Assembly (NCBI GenBank): GCA_030142905.1
Contig: JASJOG010000076.1
Span: 496,001 to 560,000, forward strand
Direction: 5' to 3'
Length of the DNA stretch: 64,000 bases
Source: Heliopora coerulea
Taxonomy: Eukaryota; Cnidaria; Anthozoa; Scleralcyonacea; Helioporidae
Positions within the stretch are counted from its first letter, which is position 1, and the number at the start of each line of letters is the position of its first letter. Of the stretch, positions 1 through 15,000 are shown piece after piece. The notes beneath the pieces are model-generated. The model did not search any database and was not told the DNA's origin. It was given only the letters and a program-made list of their open reading frames with translations. A program made the translations under genes and the position numbers.

Positions 1-3000
1 TACAGTAATATTTGAGATGATTTTTGAGGTCGAAAAATTTCACCAAAAAGTAAAGGGGTTAACCCACGGTTTTTGACGATTTTTCGACCAATATCAAACT
101 TCCGAAATAAGGGGAAAATATGAATGTTTAAGCCGAATAAGATAGTTTTGGCCATATTTCAGGGACTTTACAGTAATATTTGAGATGATTTTTGAGGTTG
201 AAAAATTTAATCAGAAAGTAAAGGGGTTAACCCACGGTTTTTGACGATTTTTCGACCAATATCAAACTTTCTAAATAAGGCGAAAATATGAAGATTTAGG
301 GCGAATAAGATAGTTGTGGCCATATTTCAGGGACTTTACAGTAATATTTGAGATGATTTTTGAGGTTGAAAAATTTCACCAAAAAGTAAAGGGGTTAACC
401 TACGGTTTTTGACGATTTTTTTACCAATTTCAAACTTTCGAAATAAGGCGAAAATATGAAAGTTTAGGGCGAATAAGATAGTTGTGGCCATATTTGAGGG
501 ACTTTACAGTAATATTTGAGATGATTTTTGAGGTGGAAAAATTTCACCAAAAAGTAAAGGGGTTAACCCACGGTTTTTGACGATTTTTCGACCAATTTCA
601 AACTTTCGAAATAAGGAGAAAATATGAAGGTTTAGACCGAATAAGATAGTTTTGGCCATATTTCAGGGACTTTACAGTAATATTTGAGATGATTTTTGAG
701 GTCGAAAAATTTCACCAAAAAGTAAAGGGGTTAACCCACGGTTTTTGACGATTTTTCGACCAATATCAAACTTCCGAAATAAGGCGAAAATATGAATGTT
801 TAAGCCGAATAAGATAGTTTTGGCCATATTTCAGGGACTTTACAGTAATATTTGAGATGATTTTTGAGGTTGAAAAATTTAATCAGAAAGTAAAAGGGTT
901 AACCCACGGTTTTTGACGATTTTTCGACCAATATCAAACTTTCTAAATAAGGCGAAAATATGAAGATTTAGGGCGAATAAGATAGTTGTGGCCATATTTC
1001 AGGGACTTTACAGTAATATTTGAGATGATTTTTGAGGTTGAAAAATTTCACCAAAAAGTAAAGGGGTTAACCTACGGTTTTTGACGATTTTTTTACCAAT
1101 TTCAAACTTTCGAAATAAGGCGAAAATATGAAAGTTTAGGGCGAATAAGATAGTTGTGGCCATATTTGAGGGACTTTACAGTAATATTTGAGATGATTTT
1201 TGAGATCGAAAAATTTCACCAAAAAGTAAAGGGGTTAACCTACGGTTTTTGACGATTTTTTTACCAATTTCAAACTTTCGAAATAAGGCGAAAATTTGAA
1301 AGTTTAGGGCGAATAAGATAGTTGTGGCCATATTTCAGGGACTTTACAGTAATATTTGAGATGATTTTTGAGGTCGAAAAATTTCACCAAAAAGTAAAGG
1401 GGTTAACCAACGGTTTTTGACGATTTTTCGACCAATTTCAAACTTTCGAAATAAGGCGAAAATATGAAGGTTTAGACCGAATAAGATAGTTTTGGCCATA
1501 TTTCAGGGACTTTACAGTAATATTTGAGATGATTTTTGAGGTTGAAAAATTTAATCAGAAAGTAAAGGGGTTAACCCACGGTTTTTGACGATTTTTCGAC
1601 CAATATCAAACTTTCTAAATAAGGCGAAAATATGAAGATTTAGGGCGAATAAGATAGTTGTGGCCATATTTCAGGGACTTTACAGTAATATTTGAGATGA
1701 TTTTTGAGGTTGAAAAATTTCACCAAAAAGTAAAGGGGTTAACCTACGGTTTTTGACGATTTTTCGACCAATTTCAAACTTTCGAAATAAGGCGAAAATA
1801 TGAAAGTTTAGGGCGAATAAGATAGTTGTGGCCATATTTCAGGGACTTTACAGTAATATTTGAGATGATTTTTGAGGTCGAAAAATTTCACCAAAAAGTA
1901 AAGGGGTTAACCCACGGTTTTTGACGATTTTTCGACCAATTTCAAACTTTCGAAATAAGGAGAAAATATGAAGGTTTAGACCGAATAAGATAGTTTTGGC
2001 CATATTTCAGGGACTTTACAGTAATATTTGAGATGATTTTTGAGGTCGAAAAATTTCACCAAAAAGTAAAGGGGTTAACCCACGGTTTTTGACGATTTTT
2101 CGACCAATTTCAAACTTTCGAAATAAGGCGAAAATATGAATGTTTAAGCCGAATAAGATAGTTTTGGCCATATTTCAGGGACTTTACAGTAATATTTGAG
2201 ATGATTTTTGAGGTTGAAAAATTTAATCAGAAAGTAAAAGGGTTAACCCACGGTTTTTGACGATTTTTCGACCAATATCAAACTTTCTAAATAAGGCGAA
2301 AATATGAAGATTTAGGGCGAATAAGATAGTTGTGGCCATATTTCAGGGACTTTACAGTAATATTTGAGATGATTTTTGAGGTTGAAAAATTTCACCAAAA
2401 AGTAAAGGGGTTAACCTACGGTTTTTGACGATTTTTTTACCAATTTCAAACTTTCGAAATAAGGCGAAAATATGAAAGTTTAGGGCGAATAAGATAGTTG
2501 TGGCCATATTTGAGGGACTTTACAGTAATATTTGAGATGATTTTTGAGATCGAAAAATTTCACCAAAAAGTAAAGGGGTTAACCTACGGTTTTTGACGAT
2601 TTTTTTACCAATTTCAAACTTTCGAAATAAGGCGAAAATTTGAAAGTTTAGGGCGAATAAGATAGTTGTGGCCATATTTCAGGGACTTTACAGTAATATT
2701 TGAGATGATTTTTGAGGTCGAAAAATTTCACCAAAAAGTAAAGGGGTTAACCAACGGTTTTTGACGATTTTTCGACCAATTTCAAACTTTCGAAATAAGG
2801 CGAAAATATGAAGGTTTAGACCGAATAAGATAGTTTTGGCCATATTTCAGGGACTTTACAGTAATATTTGAGATGATTTTTGAGGTCGAAAAATTTCACC
2901 AAAAAGTAAAGGGGTTAACCAACGGTTTTTGACGATTTTTCGACCAATTTCAAACTTTCGAAATAAGGCGAAAATATGAAAGTTTAGGGCGAATAAGATA

Positions 3001-6000
3001 GTTGTGGCCATATTTCAGGGACTTTACAGTAATATTTGAGATGATTTTTGAGATCGAAAAATTTCACCAAAAAGTAAAGGGGTTAACCCACGGTTTTTGA
3101 CGATTTTTCGACCAATATCAAACTTTCGAAATAAGGCGAAAATATGAAGGTTTAGGCCGAATAAAATAGTTGTGGCCATATTTCAGGGACTTTACAGTAA
3201 TATTTGAGATGATTTTTGAGGTTGAAAAATTTCACCAAAAAGTAAAGGGGTTAACCTACGGTTTTTGACGATTTTTTTACCAATTTCAAACTTTCGAAAT
3301 AAGGCGAAAATATGAAAGTTTAGGGCGAATAAGATAGTTGTGGCCATATTTGAGGGACTTTACAGTAATATTTGAGATGATTTTTGAGATCGAAAAATTT
3401 CACCAAAAAGTAAAGGGGTTAACCTACGGTTTTTGACGATTTTTTTACCAATTTCAAACTTTCGAAATAAGGCGAAAATTTGAAAGTTTAGGGCGAATAA
3501 GATAGTTGTGGCCATATTTCAGGGACTTTACAGTAATATTTGAGATGATTTTTGAGGTCGAAAAATTTCACCAAAAAGTAAAGGGGTTAACCAACGGTTT
3601 TTGACGATTTTTCGACCAATTTCAAACTTTCGAAATAAGGAGAAAATATGAAGGTTTAGACCGAATAAGATAGTTTTGGCCATATTTCAGGGACTTTACA
3701 GTAATATTTGAGATGATTTTCTAGGTCGAAAAATTTCACCAAAAAGTGAAGGGGTTAACCCACGGTTTTTGACGATTTTTCGACCAATTTCAAACTTTTG
3801 AAATAAGGCGAAAATATGAAAGTTTAGGGCGAATAAGATAGTTGTGGCCATATTTCAGGGACTTTACAGTAATATTTGAGATGATTTTTGAGGTCGAAAA
3901 ATTTCACCAAAAAGTAAAGGGGTTAACCCACGGTTTTTGACGATTTTTCGACCAATTTCAAACTTTCGAAATAAGGCGAAAATATGAAAGTTTAGGGCGA
4001 ATAAGATATTTATGGCCATATTTCATGGACTTTACAGTAATATTTGAGATGATTTTTGAGGTCGAAAAATTTCACCAAAAAGTAAAGGGGTTAACCCACG
4101 GTTTTAGACGATTTTTCGACCAATTTCAAACTTTCGAAATAAGGCGAAAATATGAAGGTTTAGGCCGAATAAGATAGTTTTGGCCATATTTCAGGGACTT
4201 TACAGTAATATTTGAGATGATTTTTGAGGTCGAAAAATTTCACCAAAAAGTAAAGGGGTTAACCCACGGTTTTTGACGATTTTTCGACCAATTTCAAACT
4301 TTCGAAATAAGGCGAAAATATGAAAGTTTAGGGCGAATAAGATAGTTGTGGCCATATTTCAGTGACTTTACAATAATATTTGAGATGATTTTTGAGGTCG
4401 AAAAATTTCACCAAAAAGTAAAGGGGTTAACCCACGGTTTTAGACGATTTTTCGACCAATTTCAAACTTTCGAAATAAGGCGAAAATATGAAGGTTTAGG
4501 CCGAATAAGATAGTTTTGGCCATATTTCAGGGACTTTACAGTAATATTTGAGATGATTTTTGATGTCGAAAAATTTCATCAAAAAGTAAAGGGGTTAACC
4601 TACGGCTTTTGTCGATTTTTCGACCAATTTCAAACTTTTGAAATAAGGCGAAAATATGAAAGTTTAGCCCGAATAAGATAGTTGTGGCCATATTTCAGGG
4701 ACTTTACAGTAATATTTGAGATGATTTTTGATGTCGAAAAATTTCACCAAAAAGTAAAGGGGTTAACCCACGGTTTTTGACGATTTTCCGACCAATTTCA
4801 AACTTTTGAAATAAGGCGAAAATATGAAAGTTTAGGGCGAATAAGATAGTTGTGGCCATATTTCAGGGACTTTACAGTAATATTTGAGATGATTTTTGAG
4901 GTCGAAAAATTTCACCAAAAAGTAAAGGGGTTAACCCACGGTTTTTGACGATTTTTCGACCAATTTCAAACTTTCGAAATAAGGCGAAAATATGAAAGTT
5001 TAGGGCGAATAAGATATTTATAGCCATATTTCATGGACTTTACAGTAATATTTGAGATGATTTTTGAGGTCGAAAAATTTCACCAAAAAGTAAAGGGGTT
5101 AACCCACGGTTTTAGACGATTTTTCGACCAATTTTAAACTTTCGAAATAAGGCGAAAATATGAAGGTTTAGGCCGAATAAGATAGTTTTGGCCATATTTC
5201 AGGGACTTTACAGTAATATTTGAGATGATTTTTGAGGTCGAAAAATTTCACCAAAAAGTAAAGGGGTTAACCCACGGTTTTTGACGATTTTTCGACCAAT
5301 TTCAAACTTTCGAAATAAGGCGAAAATATGAAAGTTTAGGGCGAATAAGATAGTTGTGGCCATATTTCAGTGACTTTACAGTAATATTTGAGATGATTTT
5401 TGAGGTCGAAAAATTTCACCAAAAAGTAAAGGGGTTAACCCACGGTTTTAGACGATTTTTCGACCAATTTCAAACTTTCGAAATAAGGCGAAAATATGAA
5501 GGTTTAGGCCGAATAAGATAGTTTTGGCCATATTTCAGGGACTTTACAGTAATATTTGAGATGATTTTTGATGTCGAAAAATTTCATCAAAAAGTAAAGG
5601 GGTTAACCTACGGTTTTTGTCGATTTTTCGACCAATTTCAAACTTTTGAAATAAGGCGAAAATATGAAAGTTTAGCCCGAATAAGATAGTTGTGGCCATA
5701 TTTCAGGGACTTTACAGTAATATTTGAGATGATTTTTGATGTCGAAAAATTTCACCAAAAAGTATAGGGGTTAACCCACGGTTTTTGACGATTTTCCGAC
5801 CAATTTCAAACTTTCGAAATAAGGCAAAAATTCGAAAGTTTAGGGCGAATAAGATAGTTGTGGCCATATTTCAGGGACTTTACAGTAACATTTGAGATGA
5901 TTTTTGAGGTCGAAAAATTTCACCAAAAAGTAAAGGGGTTAACCCACGGTTTTTGACGATTTTTCGACCAATTTCAAACTTCGAAATAAGGTTAAAATAT

Positions 6001-9000
6001 GAACGTTTAGGGCGAATAAGATAGTTTTGGCCATATTTCAGGGACTTTACAGTAATATTTGAGATGATTTTTGAGGTCGAAAAATTTCACCAAAAAGTAA
6101 AGGGGTTAACCCACGGTTTTTGACGATTTTTCGACCAATTTCAAACTTTCGAAATAAGGCGAAAATATGAATGTTTAGGCCGAATAAGATAGTTGTGGCC
6201 ATATTTCAGGGACTTTACAGTAACATTTGAGATGATTTTTGAGGTCGAAAAATTTCACCAAAAAGTAAAGGGGTTAACCCACGGTTTTTGACGATTTTTC
6301 GACCAATTTCAAACTTTAGAAATAAGGTTAAAATATGAAAGTTTAGGGCGAATAAGATAGTTTTGGCCATATTTCAGGGACTTTACAGTAATATTTGAGA
6401 TGATTTTTGAGGTCGAAAAATTTCACCAAAAAGTAAAGGGGTTAACCCACGGTTTTTGACGATTTTTCGACCAATTTCAAACTTTCGAAATAAGGCGAAA
6501 ATATGAATGTTTAGGCCGAATAAGATAGTTGTGGCCATATTTCAGGGACTTTACAGTAACATTTGAGATGATTTTTGAGGTCGAAAAATTTCACCAAAAA
6601 GTAAAGGGGTTAACCCACGGTTTTTGACGATTTTTTGACCAATTTCAAACTTTCGAAATAAGGCGAAAATATGAAAGTTTAAGGCGAATAAGATAGTTGT
6701 GGCCATATTTCAGTGACTTTACAGTAATATTTGAGATGATTTTCGAGGTCGAAAAATTTCACCAAAAAGTAAAGGGGTTAACCCACGGTTTTTGACGATT
6801 TTTCGACCAATTTCAAACTTTTGAAATAAGGCGAAAATATGAAAGTTTAGGGCGAATAAGATAGTTGTGGCCATATTTCAGGGACTTTACAGTAATATTT
6901 GAGATGATTTTTGAGGTCGAAAAATTTCACCAAAAAGTAAAGGGGTTAACCCACGGTTTTTGACGATTTTTCGACCAATTTCAAACTTTCGAAATAAGGT
7001 TAAAATATGAAAGTTTAGTGCGAATAAGATAGTTGTGGCCATATTTCAGGGACTTTACAGTAATATTTGAGATGATTTTTGAGGTCGAAAAATTTCACCA
7101 AAAAGTAAAGGGGTTAACCCACGGTTTTTGACGATTTTTCGACCAATTTCAAACTTTCGAAATAAGGCGAAAATATGAAAGTTTAGGGCGAATAAGATAT
7201 TTATGGCCATATTTCATGGACTTTACAGTAATATTTGAGATGATTTTTGAGGTCGAAAAATTTCACCAAAAAGTAAAGGGGTTAACCCACGGTTTTTGAC
7301 GATTTTTCGACCAATATCAAACTTCCGAAATAAGGGGAAAATATGAATGTTTAAGCCGAATAAGATAGTTTTGGCCATATTTCAGGGACTTTACAGTAAT
7401 ATTTGAGATGATTTTTGAGGTTGAAAAATTTAATCAGAAAGTAAAGGGGTTAACCCACGGTTTTTGACGATTTTTCGACCAATATCAAACTTTCTAAATA
7501 AGGCGAAAATATGAAGATTTAGGGCGAATAAGATAGTTGTGGCCATATTTCAGGGACTTTACAGTAATATTTGAGATGATTTTTGAGGTCGAAAAATTTC
7601 ACCAAAAAGTAAAGGGGTTAACCCACGGTTTTTGACGATTTTTCGACCAATTTCAAACTTTCGAAATAAGGCGAAAATATGAAGGTTTAGGCCGAATAAG
7701 ATAGTTGTGGCCATATTTCAGGGACTTTACAGTAATATTTGAGATGATTTTTGAGGTCGAAAAATTTCACCAAAAAGTAAAGGGGTTAACCCACGGTTTT
7801 TGACGATTTTTTGACCAATTTCAAACTTTCGAAATAAGGCGAAAATATGAAAGTTTAGGGCGAATAAGATAGTTGTGGCCATATTTCAGTGACTTTACAG
7901 TAATATTTGAGATGATTTTCGAGGTCGAAAAATTTCACCAAAAAGTAAAGGGGTTAACCTACGGTTTTTGACGATTTTTTTACCAATTTCAAACTTTCGA
8001 AATAAGGCGAAAATATGAAAGTTTAGGGCGAATAAGATAGTTGTGGCCATATTTGAGGGACTTTACAGTAATATTTGAGATGATTTTTGAGATCGAAAAA
8101 TTTCACCAAAAAGTAAAGGGGTTAACCTACGGTTTTTGACGATTTTTTTACCAATTTCAAACTTTCGAAATAAGGCGAAAATTTGAAAGTTTAGGGCGAA
8201 TAAGATAGTTGTGGCCATATTTCAGGGACTTTACAGTAATATTTGAGATGATTTTTGAGGTCGAAAAATTTCACCAAAAAGTAAAGGGGTTAACCAACGG
8301 TTTTTGACGATTTTTCGACCAATTTCAAACTTTCGAAATAAGGAGAAAATATGAAGGTTTAGACCGAATAAGATAGTTTTGGCCATATTTCAGGGACTTT
8401 ACAGTAATATTTGAGATGATTTTTGAGGTCGAAAAATTTCACCAAAAAGTAAAGGGGTTAACCAACGGTTTTTGACGATTTTTCGACCAATTTCAAACTT
8501 TCGAAATAAGGCGAAAATATGAAAGTTTAGGGCGAATAAGATAGTTGTGGCCATATTTCAGGGACTTTACAGTAATATTTGAGATGATTTTTGAGATCGA
8601 AAAATTTCACCAAAAAGTAAAGGGGTTAACCCACGGTTTTTGACGATTTTTCGACCAATATCAAACTTTCGAAATAAGGCGAAAATATGAAGGTTTAGGC
8701 CGAATAAAATAGTTGTGGCCATATTTCAGGGACTTTACAGTAATATTTGAGATGATTTTTGAGGTTGAAAAATTTCACCAAAAAGTAAAGGGGTTAACCT
8801 ACGGTTTTTGACGATTTTTTTACCAATTTCAAACTTTCGAAATAAGGCGAAAATATGAAAGTTTAGGGCGAATAAGATAGTTGTGGCCATATTTGAGGGA
8901 CTTTACAGTAATATTTGAGATGATTTTTGAGGTCGAAAAATTTCACCAAAAAGTAAAGGGGTTAACCTACGGTTTTTGACGATTTTTTTACCAATTTCAA

Positions 9001-12000
9001 ACTTTCGAAATAAGGCGAAAATTTGAAAGTTTAGGGCGAATAAGATAGTTGTGGCCATATTTCAGGGACTTTACAGTAATATTTGAGATGATTTTTGAGG
9101 TCGAAAAATTTCACCAAAAAGTAAAGGGGTTAACCAACGGTTTTTGACGATTTTTCGACCAATTTCAAACTTTCGAAATAAGGAGAAAATATGAAGGTTT
9201 AGACCGAATAAGATAGTTTTGGCCATATTTCAGGGACTTTACAGTAATATTTGAGATGATTTTTGAGGTCGAAAAATTTCACCAAAAAGTAAAGGGGTTA
9301 ACCAACGGTTTTTGACGATTTTTCGACCAATTTCAAACTTTCGAAATAAGGCGAAAATATGAAAGTTTAGGGCGAATAAGATAGTTGTGGCCATATTTCA
9401 GGGACTTTACAGTAATATTTGAGATGATTTTTGAGATCGAAAAATTTCACCAAAAAGTAAAGGGGTTAACCCACGGTTTTTGACGATTTTTCGACCAATA
9501 TCAAACTTTCGAAATAAGGCGAAAATATGAAGGTTTAGGCCGAATAAAATAGTTGTGGCCATATTTCAGGGACTTTACAGTAATATTTGAGATGATTTTT
9601 GAGGTTGAAAAATTTCACCAAAAAGTAAAGGGGTTAACCTACGGTTTTTGACGATTTTTTTACCAATTTCAAACTTTCGAAATAAGGCGAAAATATGAAA
9701 GTTTAGGGCGAATAAGATAGTTGTGGCCATATTTGAGGGACTTTACAGTAATATTTGAGATGATTTTTGAGATCGAAAAATTTCACCAAAAAGTAAAGGG
9801 GTTAACCTACGGTTTTTGACGATTTTTTTACCAATTTCAAACTTTCGAAATAAGGCGAAAATATGAAAGTTTAGGGCGAATAAGATAGTTGTGGCCATAT
9901 TTCAGGGACTTTACAGTAATATTTGAGATGATTTTTGAGGTCGAAAAATTTCACCAAAAAGTAAAGGGGTTAACCAACGGTTTTTGACGATTTTTCGACC
10001 AATTTCAAACTTTCGAAATAAGGGGAAAATATGAAGGTTTAGACCGAATAAGATAGTTTTGGCCATATTTCAGGGACTTTACAGTAATATTTGAGATGAT
10101 TTTTGAGGTCGAAAAATTTCACCAAAAAGTAAAGGGGTTAACCAACGGTTTTTGACGATTTTTCGACCAATTTCAAACTTTCGAAATAAGGCGAAAATAT
10201 GAAAGTTTAGGGCGAATAAGATAGTTGTGGCCATATTTCAGGGACTTTACAGTAATATTTGAGATGATTTTTGAGATCGAAAAATTTCACCAAAAAGTAA
10301 AGGGGTTAACCCACGGTTTTTGACGATTTTTCGACCAATATCAAACTTTCGAAATAAGGCGAAAATATGAAGGTTTAGGCCGAATAAAATAGTTGTGGCC
10401 ATATTTCAGGGACTTTACAGTAATATTTGAGATGATTTTTGATGTCGAAAAATTTCACCAAAAAGTAAAGGGGTTAACCCACGGTTTTTGACGATTTTCC
10501 GACCAATTTCAAACTTTCGAAATAAGGCAAAAATACGAAAGTTTAGGCCGAATAAGATAGTTGTGGCCATATTTCAGGGACTTTATAGTAACATTTGAGA
10601 TGATTTTTGAGGTCGAAAAATTTCACCAAAAAGTAAAGGGGTTAACCCACGGTTTTTGACGATTTTTCGACCAATTTCAAACTTCGAAATAAGGTTAAAA
10701 TATGAAAGTTTAGGGCGAATAAGATAGTTTTGGCCATATTTCAGGGACTTTACAGTAATATTTGAGATGATTTTTGAGGTCGAAAAATTTCACCAAAAAG
10801 TAAAGGGGTTAACCCACGGTTTTTGACGATTTTTCGACCAATTTCAAACTTTCGAAATAAGGCGAAAATATGAATGTTTAGGCCGAATAAGATAGTTGTG
10901 GCCATATTTCAGGGACTTTACAGTAACATTTGAGATGATTTTTGAGGTCGAAAAATTTCACCAAAAAGTAAAGGGGTTAACCCACGGTTTTTGACGATTT
11001 TTTGACCAATTTCAAACTTTCGAAATAAGGCGAAAATATGAAAGTTTAAGGCGAATAAGATAGTTGTGGCCATATTTCAGTGACTTTACAGTAATATTTG
11101 AGATGATTTTCGAGGTCGAAAAATTTCACCAAAAAGTAAAGGGGTTAACCCACGGTTTTTGACGATTTTTCGACCAATTTCAAACTTTTGAAATAAGGCG
11201 AAAATATGAAAGTTTAGGGCGAATAAGATAGTTGTGGCCATATTTCAGGGACTTTACAGTAATATTTGAGATGATTTTTGAGGTCGAAAAATTTCACCAA
11301 AAAGTAAAGGGGTTAACCAACGGTTTTTGACGATTTTTCGACCAATTTCAAACTTTCGAAATAAGGCGAAAATATGAAAGTTTAGGGCGAATAAGATAGT
11401 TGTGGCCATATTTCAGGGACTTTACAGTAATATTTGAGATGATTTTTGAGGTCGAAAAATTTCACCAAAAAGTAAAGGGGTTAACCCACGGTTTTTGACG
11501 ATTTTTCGACCAATTTCAAACTTTCGAAATAAGGCGAAAATATGAAAGTTTAGGGCGAATAAGATAGTTGTGGCCATATTTCAGGGACTTTACAGTAATA
11601 TTTGAGATGATTTTTGAGGTCGAAAAATTTCACCAAAAAGTAAAGGGGTTAACCCACGGTTTTTGACGATTTTTCGACCAATTTCAAACTTTCGAAATAA
11701 GGCGAAAATATGAAAGTTTAGGGCGAATAAGATAGTTTATGGCCATATTTCAGGGACTTTACAGTAATATTTGAGATGATTTTTGAGGTCGAAAAATTTC
11801 ACCAAAAAGTAAAGGGGTTAACCCACGGTTTTTGACGATTTTTCGACCAATTTCAAACTTTCGAAATAAGGCGAAAATATGAATGTTTAAGCCGAATAAG
11901 ATAGTTGTGGCCATATTTCAGGGACTTTACAGTAATATTTGAGATGATTTTTGAGGTTGAAAAATTTCACCAAAAAGTAAAGGGGTTAACCTACGGTTTT

Positions 12001-15000
12001 TGACGATTTTTTTACCAATTTCAAACTTTCGAAATAAGGCGAAAATATGAAAGTTTAGGGCGAATAAGATAGTTGTGGCCATATTTCAGGGACTTTACAG
12101 TAATATTTGAGATGATTTTTGAGATCGAAAAATTTCACCAAAAAGTAAAGGGGTTAACCTACGGTTTTTGACGATTTTTTTACCAATTTCAAACTTTCGA
12201 AATAAGGCGAAAATTTGAAAGTTTAGGGCGAATAAGATAGTTGTGGCCATATTTCAGGGACTTTACAGTAATATTTGAGATGATTTTTGAGGTCGAAAAA
12301 TTTCACCAAAAAGTAAAGGGGTTAACCAACGGTTTTTGACGATTTTTCGACCAATTTCAAACTTTCGAAATAAGGAGAAAATATGAAGGTTTAGACCGAA
12401 TAAGATAGTTTTGGCCATATTTCAGGGACTTTACAGTAATATTTGAGATGATTTTTGAGGTCGAAAAATTTCACCAAAAAGTAAAGGGGTTAACCAACGG
12501 TTTTTGACGATTTTTCGACCAATTTCAAACTTTCGAAATAAGGCGAAAATATGAAAGTTTAGGGCGAATAAGATAGTTGTGGCCATATTTCAGGGACTTT
12601 ACAGTAATATTTGAGATGATTTTTGAGATCGAAAAATTTCACCAAAAAGTAAAGGGGTTAACCCACGGTTTTTGACGATTTTTCGACCAATATCAAACTT
12701 TCGAAATAAGGCGAAAATATGAAGGTTTAGGCCGAATAAAATAGTTGTGGCCATATTTCAGGGACTTTACAGTAATATTTGAGATGATTTTTGATGTCGA
12801 AAAATTTCACCAAAAAGTAAAGGGGTTAACCCACGGTTTTTGACGATTTTCCGACCAATTTCAAACTTTCGAAATAAGGCAAAAATACGAAAGTTTAGGC
12901 CGAATAAGATAGTTGTGGCCATATTTCAGGGACTTTACAGTAACATTTGAGATGATTTTTGAGGTCGAAAAATTTCACCAAAAAGTAAAGGGGTTAACCC
13001 ACGGTTTTTGACGATTTTTCGACCAATTTCAAACTTCGAAATAAGGTTAAAATATGAAAGTTTAGGGCGAATAAGATAGTTTTGGCCATATTTCAGGGAC
13101 TTTACAGTAATATTTGAGATGATTTTCGAGGTCGAAAAATTTCACCAAAAAGTAAAGGGGTTAACCCACGGTTTTTGACGATTTTTCGACCAATTTCAAA
13201 CTTTTGAAATAAGGCGAAAATATGAAAGTTTAGGGCGAATAAGATAGTTGTGGCCATATTTCAGGGACTTTACAGTAATATTTGAGATGATTTTTGAGGT
13301 CGAAAAATTTCACCAAAAAGTAAAGGGGTTAACCCACGGTTTTTGACGATTTTTCGACCAATTTCAAACTTTCGAAATAAGGTTAAAATATGAAAGTTTA
13401 GTGCGAATAAGATAGTTGTGGCCATATTTCAGGGACTTTACAGTAATATTTGAGATGATTTTTGAGGTCGAAAAATTTCACCAAAAAGTAAAGGGGTTAA
13501 CCCACGGTTTTTGACGATTTTTCGACCAATTTCAAACTTTCGAAATAAGGCGAAAATATGAAAGTTTAGGGCGAATAAGATATTTATGGCCATATTTCAT
13601 GGACTTTACAGTAATATTTGAGATGATTTTTGAGGTCGAAAAATTTCACCAAAAAGTAAAGGGGTTAACCCACGGTTTTTGACGATTTTTCGACCAATAT
13701 CAAACTTCCGAAATAAGGCGAAAATATGAATGTTTAAGCCGAATAAGATAGTTTTGGCCATATTTCAGGGACTTTACAGTAATATTTGAGATGATTTTTG
13801 AGGTTGAAAAATTTCACCAAAAAGTAAAGGGGTTAACCCACGGTTTTTGACGATTTTTCGACCAATATCAAACTTTCTAAATAAGGCGAAAATATGAAGA
13901 TTTAGGGCGAATAAGATAGTTGTGGCCATATTTCAGGGACTTTACAGTAATATTTGAGATGATTTTTGAGGTTGAAAAATTTCACCAAAAAGTAAAGGGG
14001 TTAACCTACGGTTTTTGACGATTTTTTTACCAATTTCAAACTTTCGAAATAAGGCGAAAATATGAAAGTTTAGGGCGAATAAGATAGTTGTGGCCATATT
14101 TCAGGGACTTTACAGTAATATTTGAGATGATTTTTGAGGTCGAAAAATTTCACCAAAAAGTAAAGGGGTTAACCAACGGTTTTTGACGATTTTTCGACCA
14201 ATTTCAAACTTTCGAAATAAGGAGAAAATATGAAGGTTTAGACCGAATAAGATAGTTTTGGCCATATTTCAGGGACTTTACAGTAATATTTGAGATGATT
14301 TTTGAGGTCGAAAAATTTCACCAAAAAGTAAAGGGGTTAACCAACGGTTTTTGACGATTTTTCGACCAATTTCAAACTTTCGAAATAAGGAGAAAATATG
14401 AAGGTTTAGACCGAATAAGATAGTTTTGGCCATATTTCAGGGACTTTACAGTAATATTTGAGATGATTTTTGAGGTCGAAAAATTTCACCAAAAAGTAAA
14501 GGGGTTAACCCACGGTTTTTGACGATTTTTCGACCAATATCAAACTTCCGAAATAAGGCGAAAATATGAATGTTTAAGCCGAATAAGATAGTTGTGGCCA
14601 TATTTCAGGGACTTTACAGTAATATTTGAGATGATTTTTGAGGTTGAAAAATTTAATCAGAAAGTAAAAGGGTTAACCCACGGTTTTTGACGATTTTTCG
14701 ACCAATATCAAACTTTCGAAATAAGGCGAAAATATGAAGATTTAGGGCGAATAAGATAGTTGTGGGCATATTTCAGGGACTTTACAGTAATATTTGAGAT
14801 GATTTTTGAGGTTGAAAAATTTCACCAAAAAGTAAAGGGGTTAACCTACGGTTTTTGACGATTTTTTTACCAATTTCAAACTTTCGAAATAAGGCGAAAA
14901 TATGAAAGTTTAGGGCGAATAAGATAGTTGTGGCCATATTTGAGGGACTTTACAGTAATATTTGAGATGATTTTTGAGGTCGAAAAATTTCACCAAAAAG

